NCBI GenBank assembly: GCA_902625945.1
Contig: CACODG010000004.1
Span: forward strand, 1 to 64,000
Length of the DNA: 64,000 nucleotides
Direction: 5' to 3'
From: an uncultured Pelagibacteraceae bacterium
GTDB taxonomy: Bacteria > Pseudomonadota > Alphaproteobacteria > Pelagibacterales > Pelagibacteraceae
Within the stretch, counting starts at the first letter, position 1. The number at the start of each line of letters is the position of its first letter. Shown here piece by piece: positions 1-10,154 of the stretch. The position numbers and the translations under genes were made by a program. Under the pieces are notes generated by a model, which was not told the DNA's origin, searched no databases, and was given only the letters and a program-made list of their open reading frames with translations.

Positions 1-1517
1 CTCTCATTATTTACAGTAAATATTAAGGACTTGTTCTTTGATATTTGTATTAAAGCACTGTTCCCACTCATAGTTTTTACAGCTGCTAATTCTGGATTTA
101 GATAAAATCTAAAAACATATCTAATAGGTATCCCATCACTTTTTTTTAAGATATGGTCTGTTCCTTTTAAAAAATTGCTCTCATGGTCTAAATAAATTTC
201 TCTTTTGTGAGTGCAACTAAAATTTTTTTCATACCCATTATGTGAAACAGAATAACCAATAAGACTTTTATTATTTTTAATTTCATGTTCTTGGACCTTA
301 AATGTATTTTTAATGGAATTTCCGAAAACTCTATTAATTAATTTGCTTCTTTCAAATTTAGTAATACTGGTGTCATTTATAGTCAACGTGGATTGACTAG
401 CTGTCAATCTACTTACTAATTCTGCTTTAGTTGAAATATTATTTCCAAATCCTGAGTTTGAAATTATTTTTATACCATCTAAATAATACTCAAAAGACAA
501 GGGCCCAGATTGATAATTGTTTGAAAATTTTTTTTCTGGAGGTGAGCCAACATCAAAATATAGAACTTGGTTTTTTGATTTTGCAAAAAAAATTCCACCT
601 ACGGTATTTTTTTTATCTTTCTTACTCAATTTCAATTTTTCTAAATATTTTTCGAAATGATTGACATTATTTTCAGAACTACCATTGAAAAGGGGCAATT
701 TATCATCCGGCGTCTTAAAAAACTTTATACACAACAAATTCTTTTGAATAATTTCACTTAAAAATTCAGGCATAAATTCTTGAGCCTCATTAATATTCTC
801 ATGACACAGTAAGAGATATTGAGTAAAAAAAATTAAATCATTTGGATTTCTTGTAAACGGAAAACCATCACTATCAAAATAATGTTTAACAAATTTTTCT
901 AGTTCTCTAATTCCTTCCTCGTAATTAGATTTGTATTCTTTAAATACGATACCTGATAATATCAATGCAGTAAGCACTTGAATCCTTTTCACTGGATTCT
1001 TTTCATATTTAATATTTTTTCTTAAATGATTGCATTGATAAATAATATTTTGAAATACTTTTTTTTTAAAATCGAATGTTCCGTTGTTAATTATGATATC
1101 GATATTAAGCATCCAGCTAATTACTCTTGAGCTTAAAATAGAATTTTCCCAAATTTTATTTTTGAAATTCGAATATTTTAATGTCCAAAGGTAAATAATT
1201 CTCTGAATATTTCTTCCATCCATTTTCCTGTCTAAAAGACTTAACCATAAAAAACTGTGATGTTTTATAATTTTATCTTTTTTATTCTCTAACCAAAAAT
1301 CATTTGGATTAATGTCATTAATTTTAAAAGAGCTCTTTTTATATGGCGAAATTATAGATAGTAAAAAAGGATTAGGATTAAAGAAAACTTGTGTTGGAAT
1401 TTTTGATTTTAGAGAATTATTATATCGGTTTGATGAAAAATATATCTTTTTGAAAAACTTAATAAAAGTTACTTGCAGAGCAATCAAATAAAAATAGGCA
1501 CCTTTTAAGCCGAACAT
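1..1517 (-). CDS. heparinase II/III family protein (C-terminus cut off by window start)
   Basis: Open minus-strand frame from ATG at 1517 to the window edge, not in the ORF track because it is truncated. Translates to ...GSPPEKKFSNNYQSGPLSFEYYLDGIKIISNSGFGN..., typical of the heparinase II/III C-terminal domain. Location next to rpe is common in alphaproteobacteria. Confidence 0.75.
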   Translation of the reverse strand, partial: MFGLKGAYFYLIALQVTFIKFFKKIYFSSNRYNNSLKSKIPTQVFFNPNPFLLSIISPYKKSSFKINDINPNDFWLENKKDKIIKHHSFLWLSLLDRKMDGRNIQRIIYLWTLKYSNFKNKIWENSILSSRVISWMLNIDIIINNGTFDFKKKVFQNIIYQCNHLRKNIKYEKNPVKRIQVLTALILSGIVFKEYKSNYEEGIRELEKFVKHYFDSDGFPFTRNPNDLIFFTQYLLLCHENINEAQEFMPEFLSEIIQKNLLCIKFFKTPDDKLPLFNGSSENNVNHFEKYLEKLKLSKKDKKNTVGGIFFAKSKNQVLYFDVGSPPEKKFSNNYQSGPLSFEYYLDGIKIISNSGFGNNISTKAELVSRLTASQSTLTINDTSITKFERSKLINRVFGNSIKNTFKVQEHEIKNNKSLIGYSVSHNGYEKNFSCTHKREIYLDHESNFLKGTDHILKKSDGIPIRYVFRFYLNPELAAVKTMSGNSALIQISKNKSLIFTVNNE

Positions 1518-1520
1518 CTA

Positions 1521-2183
1521 TTAATTTTTTCTAAGAATTTCTATATTTTTTTTTAAATCGCCTTTATTTTCTTTAAAGATTGTTGATCCTGAAACAAGTA
1601 TATTAGCTCCAGCCTGTTTGGCTAAAGTACAGTTTTCAAAATTGATACCTCCATCAATTTCTATATCTACATCCAACTTTTTATTTTTAATAATTTTTTT
1701 AAGCTTCTTAGTTTTTTCTAAAACTTCAGGCATAAATTTTTGGCCGCCAAATCCTGGCTCAACACTCATTATTAATACTAAATCAATTTCACTTAAATAT
1801 TTTTCTACTAAATCTATTTTAGACTTTGGTTTAAGTGAAATTCCTACTTTTTTTCCTTCTTTTCTTATAAGATCAATTGTTTTTGCAGTATCTTCGGTAG
1901 CCTCTGGATGAAAAGTAATAATATCAGCTCCAGCATTGGCAAAATCTTTGATAAAATTATCTACTGGCGATATCATTAAGTGTACATCAAATATTTTTTT
2001 GGTGAGCGGTCTAAGTTTCTTTATTACTTCAGGACCTATAGTTAAATTTGGGACGAAATGTCCATCCATAACATCAATATGAATATAATCTGCCCCAGCT
2101 TTTTCCAGTGAGATCACTTCACTACCTAATTTACTAAAATCTGCAGATAATATAGATGGTGAAATTTTGATAGTGTCAGTCAT
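1521..2183 (-). CDS. rpe: ribulose-phosphate 3-epimerase
   Basis: ISPSILSADFSKLGSEV, HIDVMDGHFVPNLTIGP, VEPGFGGQKF and DGGI motifs. Confidence 0.97.
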   Translation of the reverse strand: MTDTIKISPSILSADFSKLGSEVISLEKAGADYIHIDVMDGHFVPNLTIGPEVIKKLRPLTKKIFDVHLMISPVDNFIKDFANAGADIITFHPEATEDTAKTIDLIRKEGKKVGISLKPKSKIDLVEKYLSEIDLVLIMSVEPGFGGQKFMPEVLEKTKKLKKIIKNKKLDVDIEIDGGINFENCTLAKQAGANILVSGSTIFKENKGDLKKNIEILRKN

Positions 2184-2226
2184 TCTTTACTTATATTTTA
2201 ATACTAAACTTTGTCAAAAAATAAGC

Positions 2227-2562
2227 TTAATTAAACAGTTGATATAATTGTCTTGAAAAATCGCTTTCTAATGGAAAAGCAAGCATCCCCCACACATCAT
2301 ATCCAAGTATGTATGGCATTGCGTAGAACCTGAAGAGATAGAAGAACCAAGCTACATATAGGGCTATAAATGGCCCAAAAAGAAAACTAGGAGTTATAAA
2401 CTTAAACAAATTAATAATTGGATTTGTATATTTTACAAAGACTCTCATGAAAAAAAAAGTTGAGTCTTCCCTTTGAAAAATATTCATAAAAGCACGGCCG
2501 ATTAGAGTCCACATAATGGTACCCAATACATAATCTAATACTATTGCCCAAGTTGGTATCAT
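2227..2562 (-). CDS. small integral membrane protein, conserved hypothetical
   Basis: 111 aa, several hydrophobic segments, downstream of the symporter genes on the same strand. Confidence 0.6.
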   Translation of the reverse strand: MIPTWAIVLDYVLGTIMWTLIGRAFMNIFQREDSTFFFMRVFVKYTNPIINLFKFITPSFLFGPFIALYVAWFFYLFRFYAMPYILGYDVWGMLAFPLESDFSRQLYQLFN

Positions 2563-2592
2563 ATTTTTAAAATATCATGATTTAGGTAAAAA

Positions 2593-2619
2593 AAAAGGGG
2601 CGAAAAATTCGCCCCTTTT
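2593..2619 (-). terminator. Rho-independent terminator of the symporter operon
   Basis: Stem AAAAGGGGCGA / TTCGCCCCTTTT followed on the minus strand by a long T tract; lies just after the stop of 2639..4495. Confidence 0.85.
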
Positions 2620-2638
2620 AATTTTAAATAATTATTTA

Positions 2639-4495
2639 TTAGTGTTGCTTACCAAGAATAGCCTTACCTGTCGGTATTCTTGTGTCGTCTACTAATTTTT
2701 GTGTAGCTGGGCTTGGTTCTTTAGTCATTAAACTGACTACCACCATTACAACTAAACAAATTGGTGCTCCAATTAAACCAAATCTTAAGTGGTCTATACC
2801 TAAGAATGGAGTATTTACACCGCCCCATATTGGAACTGAGAATTTAGGGAACACCCACGTTAAGTAAACTGTTCCTGACACAATTCCCGCTATGATACCA
2901 GCGATTGCACCTTCTCTAGTAGCTCTCTTCCACCATACACCAAGTACAAGTGGGAAGAATAAACCTGACATTGCAAAGTCGAATGCCCAAGCAACCGAAC
3001 CTAAGATACTTGTTAGCCTGAAAGAGGCTATGTAAGCACCAGCAGCTCCGATTATTACTAGAAGTACACGAGCAACTAATAGTCTTTTAGATGTCTCCGC
3101 TTTTGGATTTATGATCTTGTAATAAATGTCGTGTGATAACGCATTTGATATCGCAAGAACTAAACCATCGGCAGTTGACATGGCAGCAGCCATACCACCA
3201 GCAAACACAAGTCCTGAGATTACGAACGGTAGACCCGCTACTTCTGGAGTAGCTAATACTACAACGTCACCTCTCATGAACCACTCGTTCAACTGAAGTA
3301 TTCCGTCACCATTAAAGTCTGCAATAAATACTTGCTTAACTTCAGACCATCTTTGAACCCACTCTATTGACTGAACTTCAGAAATAGATTTTCCGATAAT
3401 TCCAGTTGGTAGATTAGGATCCATCAATGCTAATTTAGACAATGTCGCTAACATAGGCGCTGAAGAGTAAAGTAAGAAAATAAAGAATAGCGACCAAGCT
3501 ACTGATTTTCTTGCTGCTCTTACTGTAGGAGTTGTAAAGTATCTCATTAAGATATGAGGTAACGATGCAGTTCCTACCATCATACAAATCGCTAACGATA
3601 AGTATTTCCAGACAGCCATTCCACCTTCAGGTACTCCAGAGTGAGTTCCAGAGATATATTTCAATCCTCCTGGTACCCCAGCTGCTTTCATATCTGCGGC
3701 GCTGTTTTTAACTAGTCCAAATTGTTGTTCAAGTTCGCCAAGTCTTGCAACCTCATCACCTAACATTAAGTGAGGGAAAATTCCTCCACCTACGTTAGAA
3801 CTAATCCAGAATACTGGTATTAGGTATGCGATGATTAATACAATGTACTGAGCAACCTGTGTCCAAGTTACGGCTCTCATTCCACCAAGCATTGAACAGA
3901 TAAGGATACTAATTAATCCTACCCATACACCTGCTTCAAACGGAATTCCAAGAGCTCTAGAAGCAATTGTTCCCGTAGCATTAATTTGTGCTGTTACGTA
4001 AGTAAATGATGCTATGAAAAGCACGAATACTGCGCAAGCTCTTACGAGGTTACCACCGTATCGCGTTCCGATAAAATCAGGAACCGTGTAACATCCAAAC
4101 TTTCTTAGGTACGGAGCCATTAAAGTTGCAACAAGTACGTATCCACCTGTCCAACCTACTAAGAAGGCCATATAAGTATAGCCACCAAAGTAAACTCCAC
4201 CCGCTAAAGCTACGAATGATGCACCTGACATCCAGTCAGCTGCTGTTGCCATTCCGTTAAATACGGTTGGCACTTGTCTTCCTGCAACATAGTAGGCATC
4301 TACTTGAATGGTTCTTGATAAATAACCGATTAAGGCATAAATCAATACCGTGAAAGCTACGAACATCACTCCGATGTTTTTAGCTGACACTCCTGCTTGC
4401 TCTGCTAATGCCATCAAAATGATGAACACTAAAAAGCCACCAGTGTAGGTACCATATATTTTAGGAAGGTTTTGTATAAAATCTCCTTTAAACAT
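2639..4495 (-). CDS. sodium:solute symporter (SSS family, acetate permease ActP-like / VC_2705-type large subunit)
   Basis: 618 aa, about 13 hydrophobic segments, SSS motifs (YYVAGRQVPTVFNGMATAADWMSGASF; GLVFAGGMAAAMSTADGLVLAISNALSHDI); paired with a DUF4212 small subunit. Confidence 0.9.
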   Translation of the reverse strand: MFKGDFIQNLPKIYGTYTGGFLVFIILMALAEQAGVSAKNIGVMFVAFTVLIYALIGYLSRTIQVDAYYVAGRQVPTVFNGMATAADWMSGASFVALAGGVYFGGYTYMAFLVGWTGGYVLVATLMAPYLRKFGCYTVPDFIGTRYGGNLVRACAVFVLFIASFTYVTAQINATGTIASRALGIPFEAGVWVGLISILICSMLGGMRAVTWTQVAQYIVLIIAYLIPVFWISSNVGGGIFPHLMLGDEVARLGELEQQFGLVKNSAADMKAAGVPGGLKYISGTHSGVPEGGMAVWKYLSLAICMMVGTASLPHILMRYFTTPTVRAARKSVAWSLFFIFLLYSSAPMLATLSKLALMDPNLPTGIIGKSISEVQSIEWVQRWSEVKQVFIADFNGDGILQLNEWFMRGDVVVLATPEVAGLPFVISGLVFAGGMAAAMSTADGLVLAISNALSHDIYYKIINPKAETSKRLLVARVLLVIIGAAGAYIASFRLTSILGSVAWAFDFAMSGLFFPLVLGVWWKRATREGAIAGIIAGIVSGTVYLTWVFPKFSVPIWGGVNTPFLGIDHLRFGLIGAPICLVVMVVVSLMTKEPSPATQKLVDDTRIPTGKAILGKQH

Positions 4496-4752
4496 TAGTC
4501 ATCCTCTCTTTCTGAGAAACCATGTTCTTCGTCGATTTTTTCTTGTTTATTTGCAGTCCAAAACAAAATTATCACAAAGGCAAGAAGTGAACCTTGCGCA
4601 GTCATGTAATATGCTAGTGGATAGCCAAGAAAAGACATCGTGTTCAGTTCAGAACCGAACATGAAGATCACTAATGAGAAGAAAGCCCAAAGAACCAATG
4701 TAACTATCATATGGTTTTTGGTCTTATTCCAATATGCGTCTTTATTTGACAT
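4495..4752 (-). CDS. DUF4212 domain protein, symporter small subunit
   Basis: 85 aa with YWNKTKNHMIVTLVLWAFFSLV...YPLAYYMTAQGSLLAFVIILFWTA, characteristic of DUF4212; end touches the start of the large subunit. Confidence 0.88.
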   Translation of the reverse strand: MSNKDAYWNKTKNHMIVTLVLWAFFSLVIFMFGSELNTMSFLGYPLAYYMTAQGSLLAFVIILFWTANKQEKIDEEHGFSEREDD

Positions 4753-4774
4753 ATTTCCCCCTGTTTATTTTTTA

Positions 4775-4792
4775 ACTTTTTACGTAAAAAGT
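4775..4792. promoter_or_regulatory. 18-bp perfect palindrome ACTTTTTACGTAAAAAGT, candidate operator
   Basis: Read directly; lies in the divergent intergenic region upstream of the symporter operon. Confidence 0.45.
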
Positions 4793-4907
4793 ACTCTTAT
4801 TGCTGGGGAGCATACTGATTATGAGTTGAATTAAAAGAGAAAAAAGGACCCCAAAACCAATTTGAAATGCTATAAGACAAGTAAATAAAGGGTTTTTTAA
4901 ATACAAC

Positions 4908-5549
4908 GTGAAATTGAATCTAGATAAATTGCGAAACACTCTTAGAAACACTCTAATTAGCGTTTGGGAGTATGTTATTCCAATTTGGAAAATTTCTGGT
5001 TTATTTAAAACTATTAAATCAGAAAAAGATTTAGAAAATTTTATACAAGAAAGATCTGCTCATGTAACTCAAACTACACTTTACGGATATTTAAAAACAA
5101 GAATTGGGGTCAAATATATTGCCATGATGGAGGACGAGAGATTTCTGGAGTCTATAAATATAGCTAAATGGAATATCTATACCGTTGCTTTAGCAGATTG
5201 TGCTTTTTATGTTTTTTCTTATTTAATCTCTGAAAAAAATCTAAAAGAAAATAATTGCAAAAAAATTGTTTTAAATATTTTAGAGTCTGAGAAAAAAAAC
5301 GGTTTGAGTGATGAAATTTACAATAATAGTAAAACAAACTTTTTGAATAGGTTTGAAAAAGTCGATTTTAATAAATACTATCTTGAAGATCCTTTCAAAG
5401 AAAGTGGAGAGGCACTTTATTATTGGTCTCCAATTGCCGATGAACTAAAAACTTTAGACAAAAAAATAGTTTTAAACTCAATTTCTTTAAAATGGGGGCT
5501 TATGAAAGATGAATTCAAAAAAAGAACTAAAGATTTAAATTTCAACTAG
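4908..5549 (+). CDS. conserved hypothetical protein (GTG start)
   Basis: 213 aa ORF filling the gap between divergent and convergent neighbours; no recognised domain. Confidence 0.75.
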   Translation: MKLNLDKLRNTLRNTLISVWEYVIPIWKISGLFKTIKSEKDLENFIQERSAHVTQTTLYGYLKTRIGVKYIAMMEDERFLESINIAKWNIYTVALADCAFYVFSYLISEKNLKENNCKKIVLNILESEKKNGLSDEIYNNSKTNFLNRFEKVDFNKYYLEDPFKESGEALYYWSPIADELKTLDKKIVLNSISLKWGLMKDEFKKRTKDLNFN

Positions 5550-7669
5550 CCTTTATTCTGTCTATTTTCCACCAAAGAAGTCACTACACTTGGATCTGCA
5601 AGAGTTGTCGTATCACCTAGGTTATCTGGTTCATTAGCAGCGATTTTTCTTAAAATTCTTCTCATTATTTTCCCAGATCGTGTTTTAGGTAGACCCGGGG
5701 CGAATTGAATAACATCTGGGGTAGCGATTGGACCAATCTGTTTTCTTACCCAAAGTTTTAAATCTCTTTCCAAGTCGCCTGTAGGATTTTCCCCAGCGTT
5801 AAGTGTTACAAAACAATATAATCCATTACCTTTTATGCTATGAGGGAAACCAACTACTGCCGCTTCGGCTACTTTTGGATGAGCAACAAAAGCACTTTCA
5901 ATTTCTGCTGTTCCAAGATTATGTCCGGAAACAATTATAACATCATCAACTCTCCCTGTGATCCAATAATATCCGTCTTTATCTCTTCTACAGCCATCCC
6001 CAGTAAAATATTTTCCATCAAATTGAGAAAAATAAGTATCTATAAATCTTTGATGGTCACCATAAACTGTTCTCATTTGTCCTGGCCATGAAGTAGCCAT
6101 GCATAATCTTCCTTTGCCTTCTCCTTTAATTATCTTTCCATCTTTATTTACTAATACAGGTTTAATTCCATAGAAAGGTTTTGTTGCTGATCCTGGCTTT
6201 AAATCTATGGCACCGGGCTGAGGTGCAATCAATATTCCTCCCGTTTCAGTCTGCCACCATGTATCGACTATAGGACACCTAGAATCTCCTACAGTTTTAT
6301 AATACCACATCCATGCCTCGGGATTTATAGGCTCTCCAACTGTACCCAATAATTTTAAAGTTTTTCTGCTAGTTTTTTTGACTGGTTTATCTCCTTCTCT
6401 CATTAAAGCTCTAATTGCAGTAGGAGCAGTATAGAAAATATTTACTTTATATTTATCGACTATTTGCCACCATCTTGAGCTATCTGGATAATTTGGAACC
6501 CCTTCAAACATTATAGTGGTTGCCCCATTTGAAAGTGGTCCGTAAATTATATAACTATGTCCAGTAACCCAACCAATATCAGCCGTGCACCAATAAATAT
6601 CATTAGCTTTATAGTCAAAGATATACTGGTGAGTCATGGAAGCATAAACCATGTAACCTCCAGTAGTGTGAAGAACACCCTTAGGTTTTCCTGTTGAACC
6701 TGATGTGTAAAGAATAAATAAAGGATCTTCAGCATTCATTTCTTCCGGATCACATTTTGAAGGTACAGACGCAATTAATTCTTTGTAAGACACATCTCTT
6801 TCGTTATTCCAGTCTACTTGATTCCCGGTCCTCTCGATTACCACACATTTTTTGACACCAGGGCACTGATCTAAAGCTTCATCTGCTATCTTTTTCAGAG
6901 GAATTATTTTTCCTCCTCTTACCCCTTCATCTGCTGTTATTAAGTACTCTGATTCACAATCAGTTATTCTCGTTGCTATAGAGTCTGGAGAAAAACCACC
7001 AAATATTATTGAATGAACCGCACCTATCCTTGCACACGCAAGCATAATATAAGCTAGCTCAGGTATCATAGTAAGATAAATTGTAACTCTATCGCCTTTT
7101 TGAATTCCTAAACTTTTTAAACCGTTTGCCGCTTTACAAACATTTTGATGAAGTTCTTTGTAAGATATTTTTTTTGTATCAGCAGGATCGTCACCTACCC
7201 AAATTATAGCAGTTTTACTTGGATTTTTTTTAAGGTGTCTATCAATACAATTCGCAGAGGCATTTAATGTACCATCATAATACCATTTAATTTTCACTTC
7301 ATCTTTACTGTATTTAATATCTTTAATCTTAGTGTACTTTTTTATCCAAGAAATTCTTTTTCCCTCTTTAGCCCAAAATTTATCATTTTCTTTAATAGAA
7401 AGTTTGTACTTTTTTTTATATTTCGACTCATTTACATATGCATGATTTGCCCAACTGTCAGAAACTTTAATTACAGAATTACCTTCACTGTCTTTTGATA
7501 AAGTTGGAGACTTAAAATTTATTTTTCTTACTTTGGTTCTTTTTTTTCTAGATTTCTTTTTTTTTCTAGTTTTTTTTCTAGTTTTAACAATTTTTTTAGA
7601 CTTTTTTCTTCTAGTCTTTTTTATCTTTATCTTCTTTGATTTTTTCTTCTTTTTTTTTCTCTTAGCCAC
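5546..7669 (-). CDS. acs: acetyl-CoA synthetase with a Lys/Arg-rich N-terminal extension
   Basis: AMP-binding core [92 protein letters not shown] start at 7669 is preceded by AGGAG with 5-nt spacing. Confidence 0.96.
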   Translation of the reverse strand: MAKRKKKKKKSKKIKIKKTRRKKSKKIVKTRKKTRKKKKSRKKRTKVRKINFKSPTLSKDSEGNSVIKVSDSWANHAYVNESKYKKKYKLSIKENDKFWAKEGKRISWIKKYTKIKDIKYSKDEVKIKWYYDGTLNASANCIDRHLKKNPSKTAIIWVGDDPADTKKISYKELHQNVCKAANGLKSLGIQKGDRVTIYLTMIPELAYIMLACARIGAVHSIIFGGFSPDSIATRITDCESEYLITADEGVRGGKIIPLKKIADEALDQCPGVKKCVVIERTGNQVDWNNERDVSYKELIASVPSKCDPEEMNAEDPLFILYTSGSTGKPKGVLHTTGGYMVYASMTHQYIFDYKANDIYWCTADIGWVTGHSYIIYGPLSNGATTIMFEGVPNYPDSSRWWQIVDKYKVNIFYTAPTAIRALMREGDKPVKKTSRKTLKLLGTVGEPINPEAWMWYYKTVGDSRCPIVDTWWQTETGGILIAPQPGAIDLKPGSATKPFYGIKPVLVNKDGKIIKGEGKGRLCMATSWPGQMRTVYGDHQRFIDTYFSQFDGKYFTGDGCRRDKDGYYWITGRVDDVIIVSGHNLGTAEIESAFVAHPKVAEAAVVGFPHSIKGNGLYCFVTLNAGENPTGDLERDLKLWVRKQIGPIATPDVIQFAPGLPKTRSGKIMRRILRKIAANEPDNLGDTTTLADPSVVTSLVENRQNKG

Positions 7670-7677
7670 AATTTCTC

Positions 7678-8100
7678 CTAATTGGAGTTTATTTTACCCA
7701 TCTTATAAATAATTTTCCAGCTTTTTAAGTCAACCGGCATTACTGATAATCTACTCTGTTTAATCAATGGTAAATGAGAAATGGTCTTTGTTTTTTTAAT
7801 TTTTTCAAGTGATACAGGGTATTTTAGATACTCCTGAAACCTAACCTGGACGGCTACAAATCTTTTTTTTTTATCAGTTTTATCAACAAATGCCTCTTTA
7901 ATTATTTTTACAATACCCACAATTTCTTTTCCAATGTTTGAATGATAAAAAAAGCATAGATCACCTGCTTTCATAGCTTTTAAATTATTAGCTGCTTGAT
8001 AATTTCTAACTCCATCCCAAGCTACTCCTTTTTTACCAGCTTTCATTTGTTGATCAATTGACCAAACATTAGGTTCAGATTTCATTAACCAGTATTGCAT
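7678..8100 (-). CDS. EVE domain-containing protein
   Basis: [17 protein letters not shown]...[28 protein letters not shown] is diagnostic of the EVE (PUA-like) family. Confidence 0.93.
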   Translation of the reverse strand: MQYWLMKSEPNVWSIDQQMKAGKKGVAWDGVRNYQAANNLKAMKAGDLCFFYHSNIGKEIVGIVKIIKEAFVDKTDKKKRFVAVQVRFQEYLKYPVSLEKIKKTKTISHLPLIKQSRLSVMPVDLKSWKIIYKMGKINSN

Positions 8101-9176
8101 TATAATTTTAATCCAGGTCCTTTCATGTAAGGAGCATTTTTATCAAGAGGCCACCTTGATTTTGCTGATACATTTACATTATCAATCATATTTTTTTTAA
8201 ACCTTTGAATACCTGCCCAAGCAATCATTGCTGCGTTATCACCGCAAAACTTTAAATCTGGATATAAAGTTTTAAAGTTCATTTCGTTTGATAGATTTGA
8301 TAAATTTTTTCTTATTGTTTCGTTGGCTGCAACGCCCCCTGCTACTACTAATTGAAAATTTTCTTTTCTGGTTTTTTTCCTAAACTCCTCAACAGCAACT
8401 TTAGTTTTTTTATAAAGTATTTTATTAATTGTATTTTGAAATGAGGCTGCCAAATCATATTTTAGTTTATCTTTCCCATAAATTTTTTTTGACTCCCTAA
8501 GAACCGCAGTTTTAAGACCAGCAAAGGATAAATTGCAACCTGCTTTATTAATTATTGGTTCAGGAAGTTTAAAAAAGTTTTTATCTCCTAATTTTGCAAA
8601 CTTTTCAACGCACGCTCCACCTGGATAACCTAGGTTTAATATTTTTGCAGTTTTATCAAATGCTTCACCTAGAGCATCATCAATTGTAGTACCTAATTGT
8701 TCATATTCATTAACATCTTTAACTATGAGAAATTGAGTATGACCTCCTGAAATTAATAATAATAAATATGGGAATTCAATTTTTTTTTCTAAACCAGGAC
8801 TTAACGCATGACCCTCTAGATGATTTACTCCAATAAAAGGTTTATCTGAAGATACAGCAATTGCTTTGCCAATATTTAAACCAACAGTTAAACAAACTAT
8901 TAAACCAGGTCCAGCAGTTGCAGCAACACCATCCATCTCATTAATTGAAATTTTACTTTCCTTCAGAGCTCTATCAATTATAAATTCAATATTTTCCAAA
9001 TGTGCTCTAGCAGCTAACTCAGGGACGACACCCCCAAATTTCTTATGCTCTTCGATCTGACTTGAAACTACATTAGAAAGAATTTCCGCAGTGCCTTTGT
9101 CGTTTTCTCGTATAACAGCTGCCGCAGTTTCATCGCAACTGGTTTCAATTCCTAGAAAAGTTATTTTTTTAGCCAT
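8100..9176 (-). CDS. tsaD: tRNA N6-adenosine threonylcarbamoyltransferase
   Basis: LGIETSCDETAAAVI, GGVVPELAARAHLE, HLEGHALSPGL, LLISGGHTQFL, VVAGGVAANETIR motifs. Confidence 0.98.
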   Translation of the reverse strand: MAKKITFLGIETSCDETAAAVIRENDKGTAEILSNVVSSQIEEHKKFGGVVPELAARAHLENIEFIIDRALKESKISINEMDGVAATAGPGLIVCLTVGLNIGKAIAVSSDKPFIGVNHLEGHALSPGLEKKIEFPYLLLLISGGHTQFLIVKDVNEYEQLGTTIDDALGEAFDKTAKILNLGYPGGACVEKFAKLGDKNFFKLPEPIINKAGCNLSFAGLKTAVLRESKKIYGKDKLKYDLAASFQNTINKILYKKTKVAVEEFRKKTRKENFQLVVAGGVAANETIRKNLSNLSNEMNFKTLYPDLKFCGDNAAMIAWAGIQRFKKNMIDNVNVSAKSRWPLDKNAPYMKGPGLKL

Positions 9177-9233
9177 TATTATTTTTATAATTTAAATAGT
9201 ATAATTTAGCTCTATCAAATATATAATCAACTA

Positions 9234-10154
9234 ATGACTAAAATTACAATCGGCGCGAGAGGAAGCAAGCTTTCAATTACTTATGTTGAAAAGGTTAAGG
9301 AGCTTTTAATTCAAAGAAATAAAGATTTGAGTGAAGAAAACATACATTTTAAAGCTATAAAAACTTCTGGTGATATTAATCAAAATGTAAAATTATCCGA
9401 AATTGGAGGAAAAAAACTATTTTGTAAACAAATTGAAGAAAAGCTCCTAAATAAAGAAATTGATATGGCAGTCCATTCATTAAAAGATATGGAGACTGAA
9501 GAAGAAGATAAACTTATTATTGGTGCATTTATTAAGAGAAATGATTTTAGAGATGTAATTGTAAGCAGCAAAATTAAAAGCTTAGCGGATCTACAAAAAA
9601 AAATAATTATTGGTTCAAGCTCTAGAAGAAGAGAACTTCAACTTAAAAAAATTAATAGAAATATTTCTGTTATAAGTATCAGAGGAAATATAGATACTAG
9701 GATAAAAAAACTTGAAGAAAATAAACTAGACGGAATAATTTTAGCAGCAGCGGGAGTTAAAAGTCTAAATTTAGATAATAAAATAGGGTTTACTTTTAAA
9801 ACCGAAGAGGTTTTGCCTGCTGCAGGGCAAGGTATAATAGCCGTCCAATGTAACAAAAATGACCAAAAAGTAAAAAATTTTTTGAAAAATATAAATGATC
9901 AAGAAACTGAAAAATGCGCAAGATCTGAGCGAGCAATGCTTGAAACTATTGGTGGAGATTGTGAAACAGCAGTCGGCGGTTTAGCAGTAATTGAAAATAA
10001 TAATCTTAAATTAATAGGTCAATTATTTTCAGATACAGGTTTGAAAAGCTATGAATACGAGACGACGGGAAAAATTAGTGATGCAGTAAAAATTGGTAAA
10101 TCAGTAGGGGAAAAATTATTAAAACTCGCGGGATCTGAATTTAAAAAAAAATGA
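9234..10154 (+). CDS. hemC: hydroxymethylbilane synthase (porphobilinogen deaminase)
   Basis: IGARGSKLSITY, DMAVHSLKDME, IGSSSRRRELQL, LPAAGQGIIAVQ motifs. Confidence 0.97.
   Translation: MTKITIGARGSKLSITYVEKVKELLIQRNKDLSEENIHFKAIKTSGDINQNVKLSEIGGKKLFCKQIEEKLLNKEIDMAVHSLKDMETEEEDKLIIGAFIKRNDFRDVIVSSKIKSLADLQKKIIIGSSSRRRELQLKKINRNISVISIRGNIDTRIKKLEENKLDGIILAAAGVKSLNLDNKIGFTFKTEEVLPAAGQGIIAVQCNKNDQKVKNFLKNINDQETEKCARSERAMLETIGGDCETAVGGLAVIENNNLKLIGQLFSDTGLKSYEYETTGKISDAVKIGKSVGEKLLKLAGSEFKKK

Noticed and set aside
431-664. Plus-strand 77-aa ORF
   Set aside because: Antisense to the heparinase II/III frame, which has clear protein-family features; no homology-like composition.
5840-6091. Plus-strand ORF inside acs, and many similar 60-130 aa antisense ORFs (e.g. 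42387..42695, 42756..43142, 39364..39768, 49796..50128)
   Set aside because: All lie opposite strongly supported genes; they are expected by-products of conserved coding sequence in an AT-rich genome.
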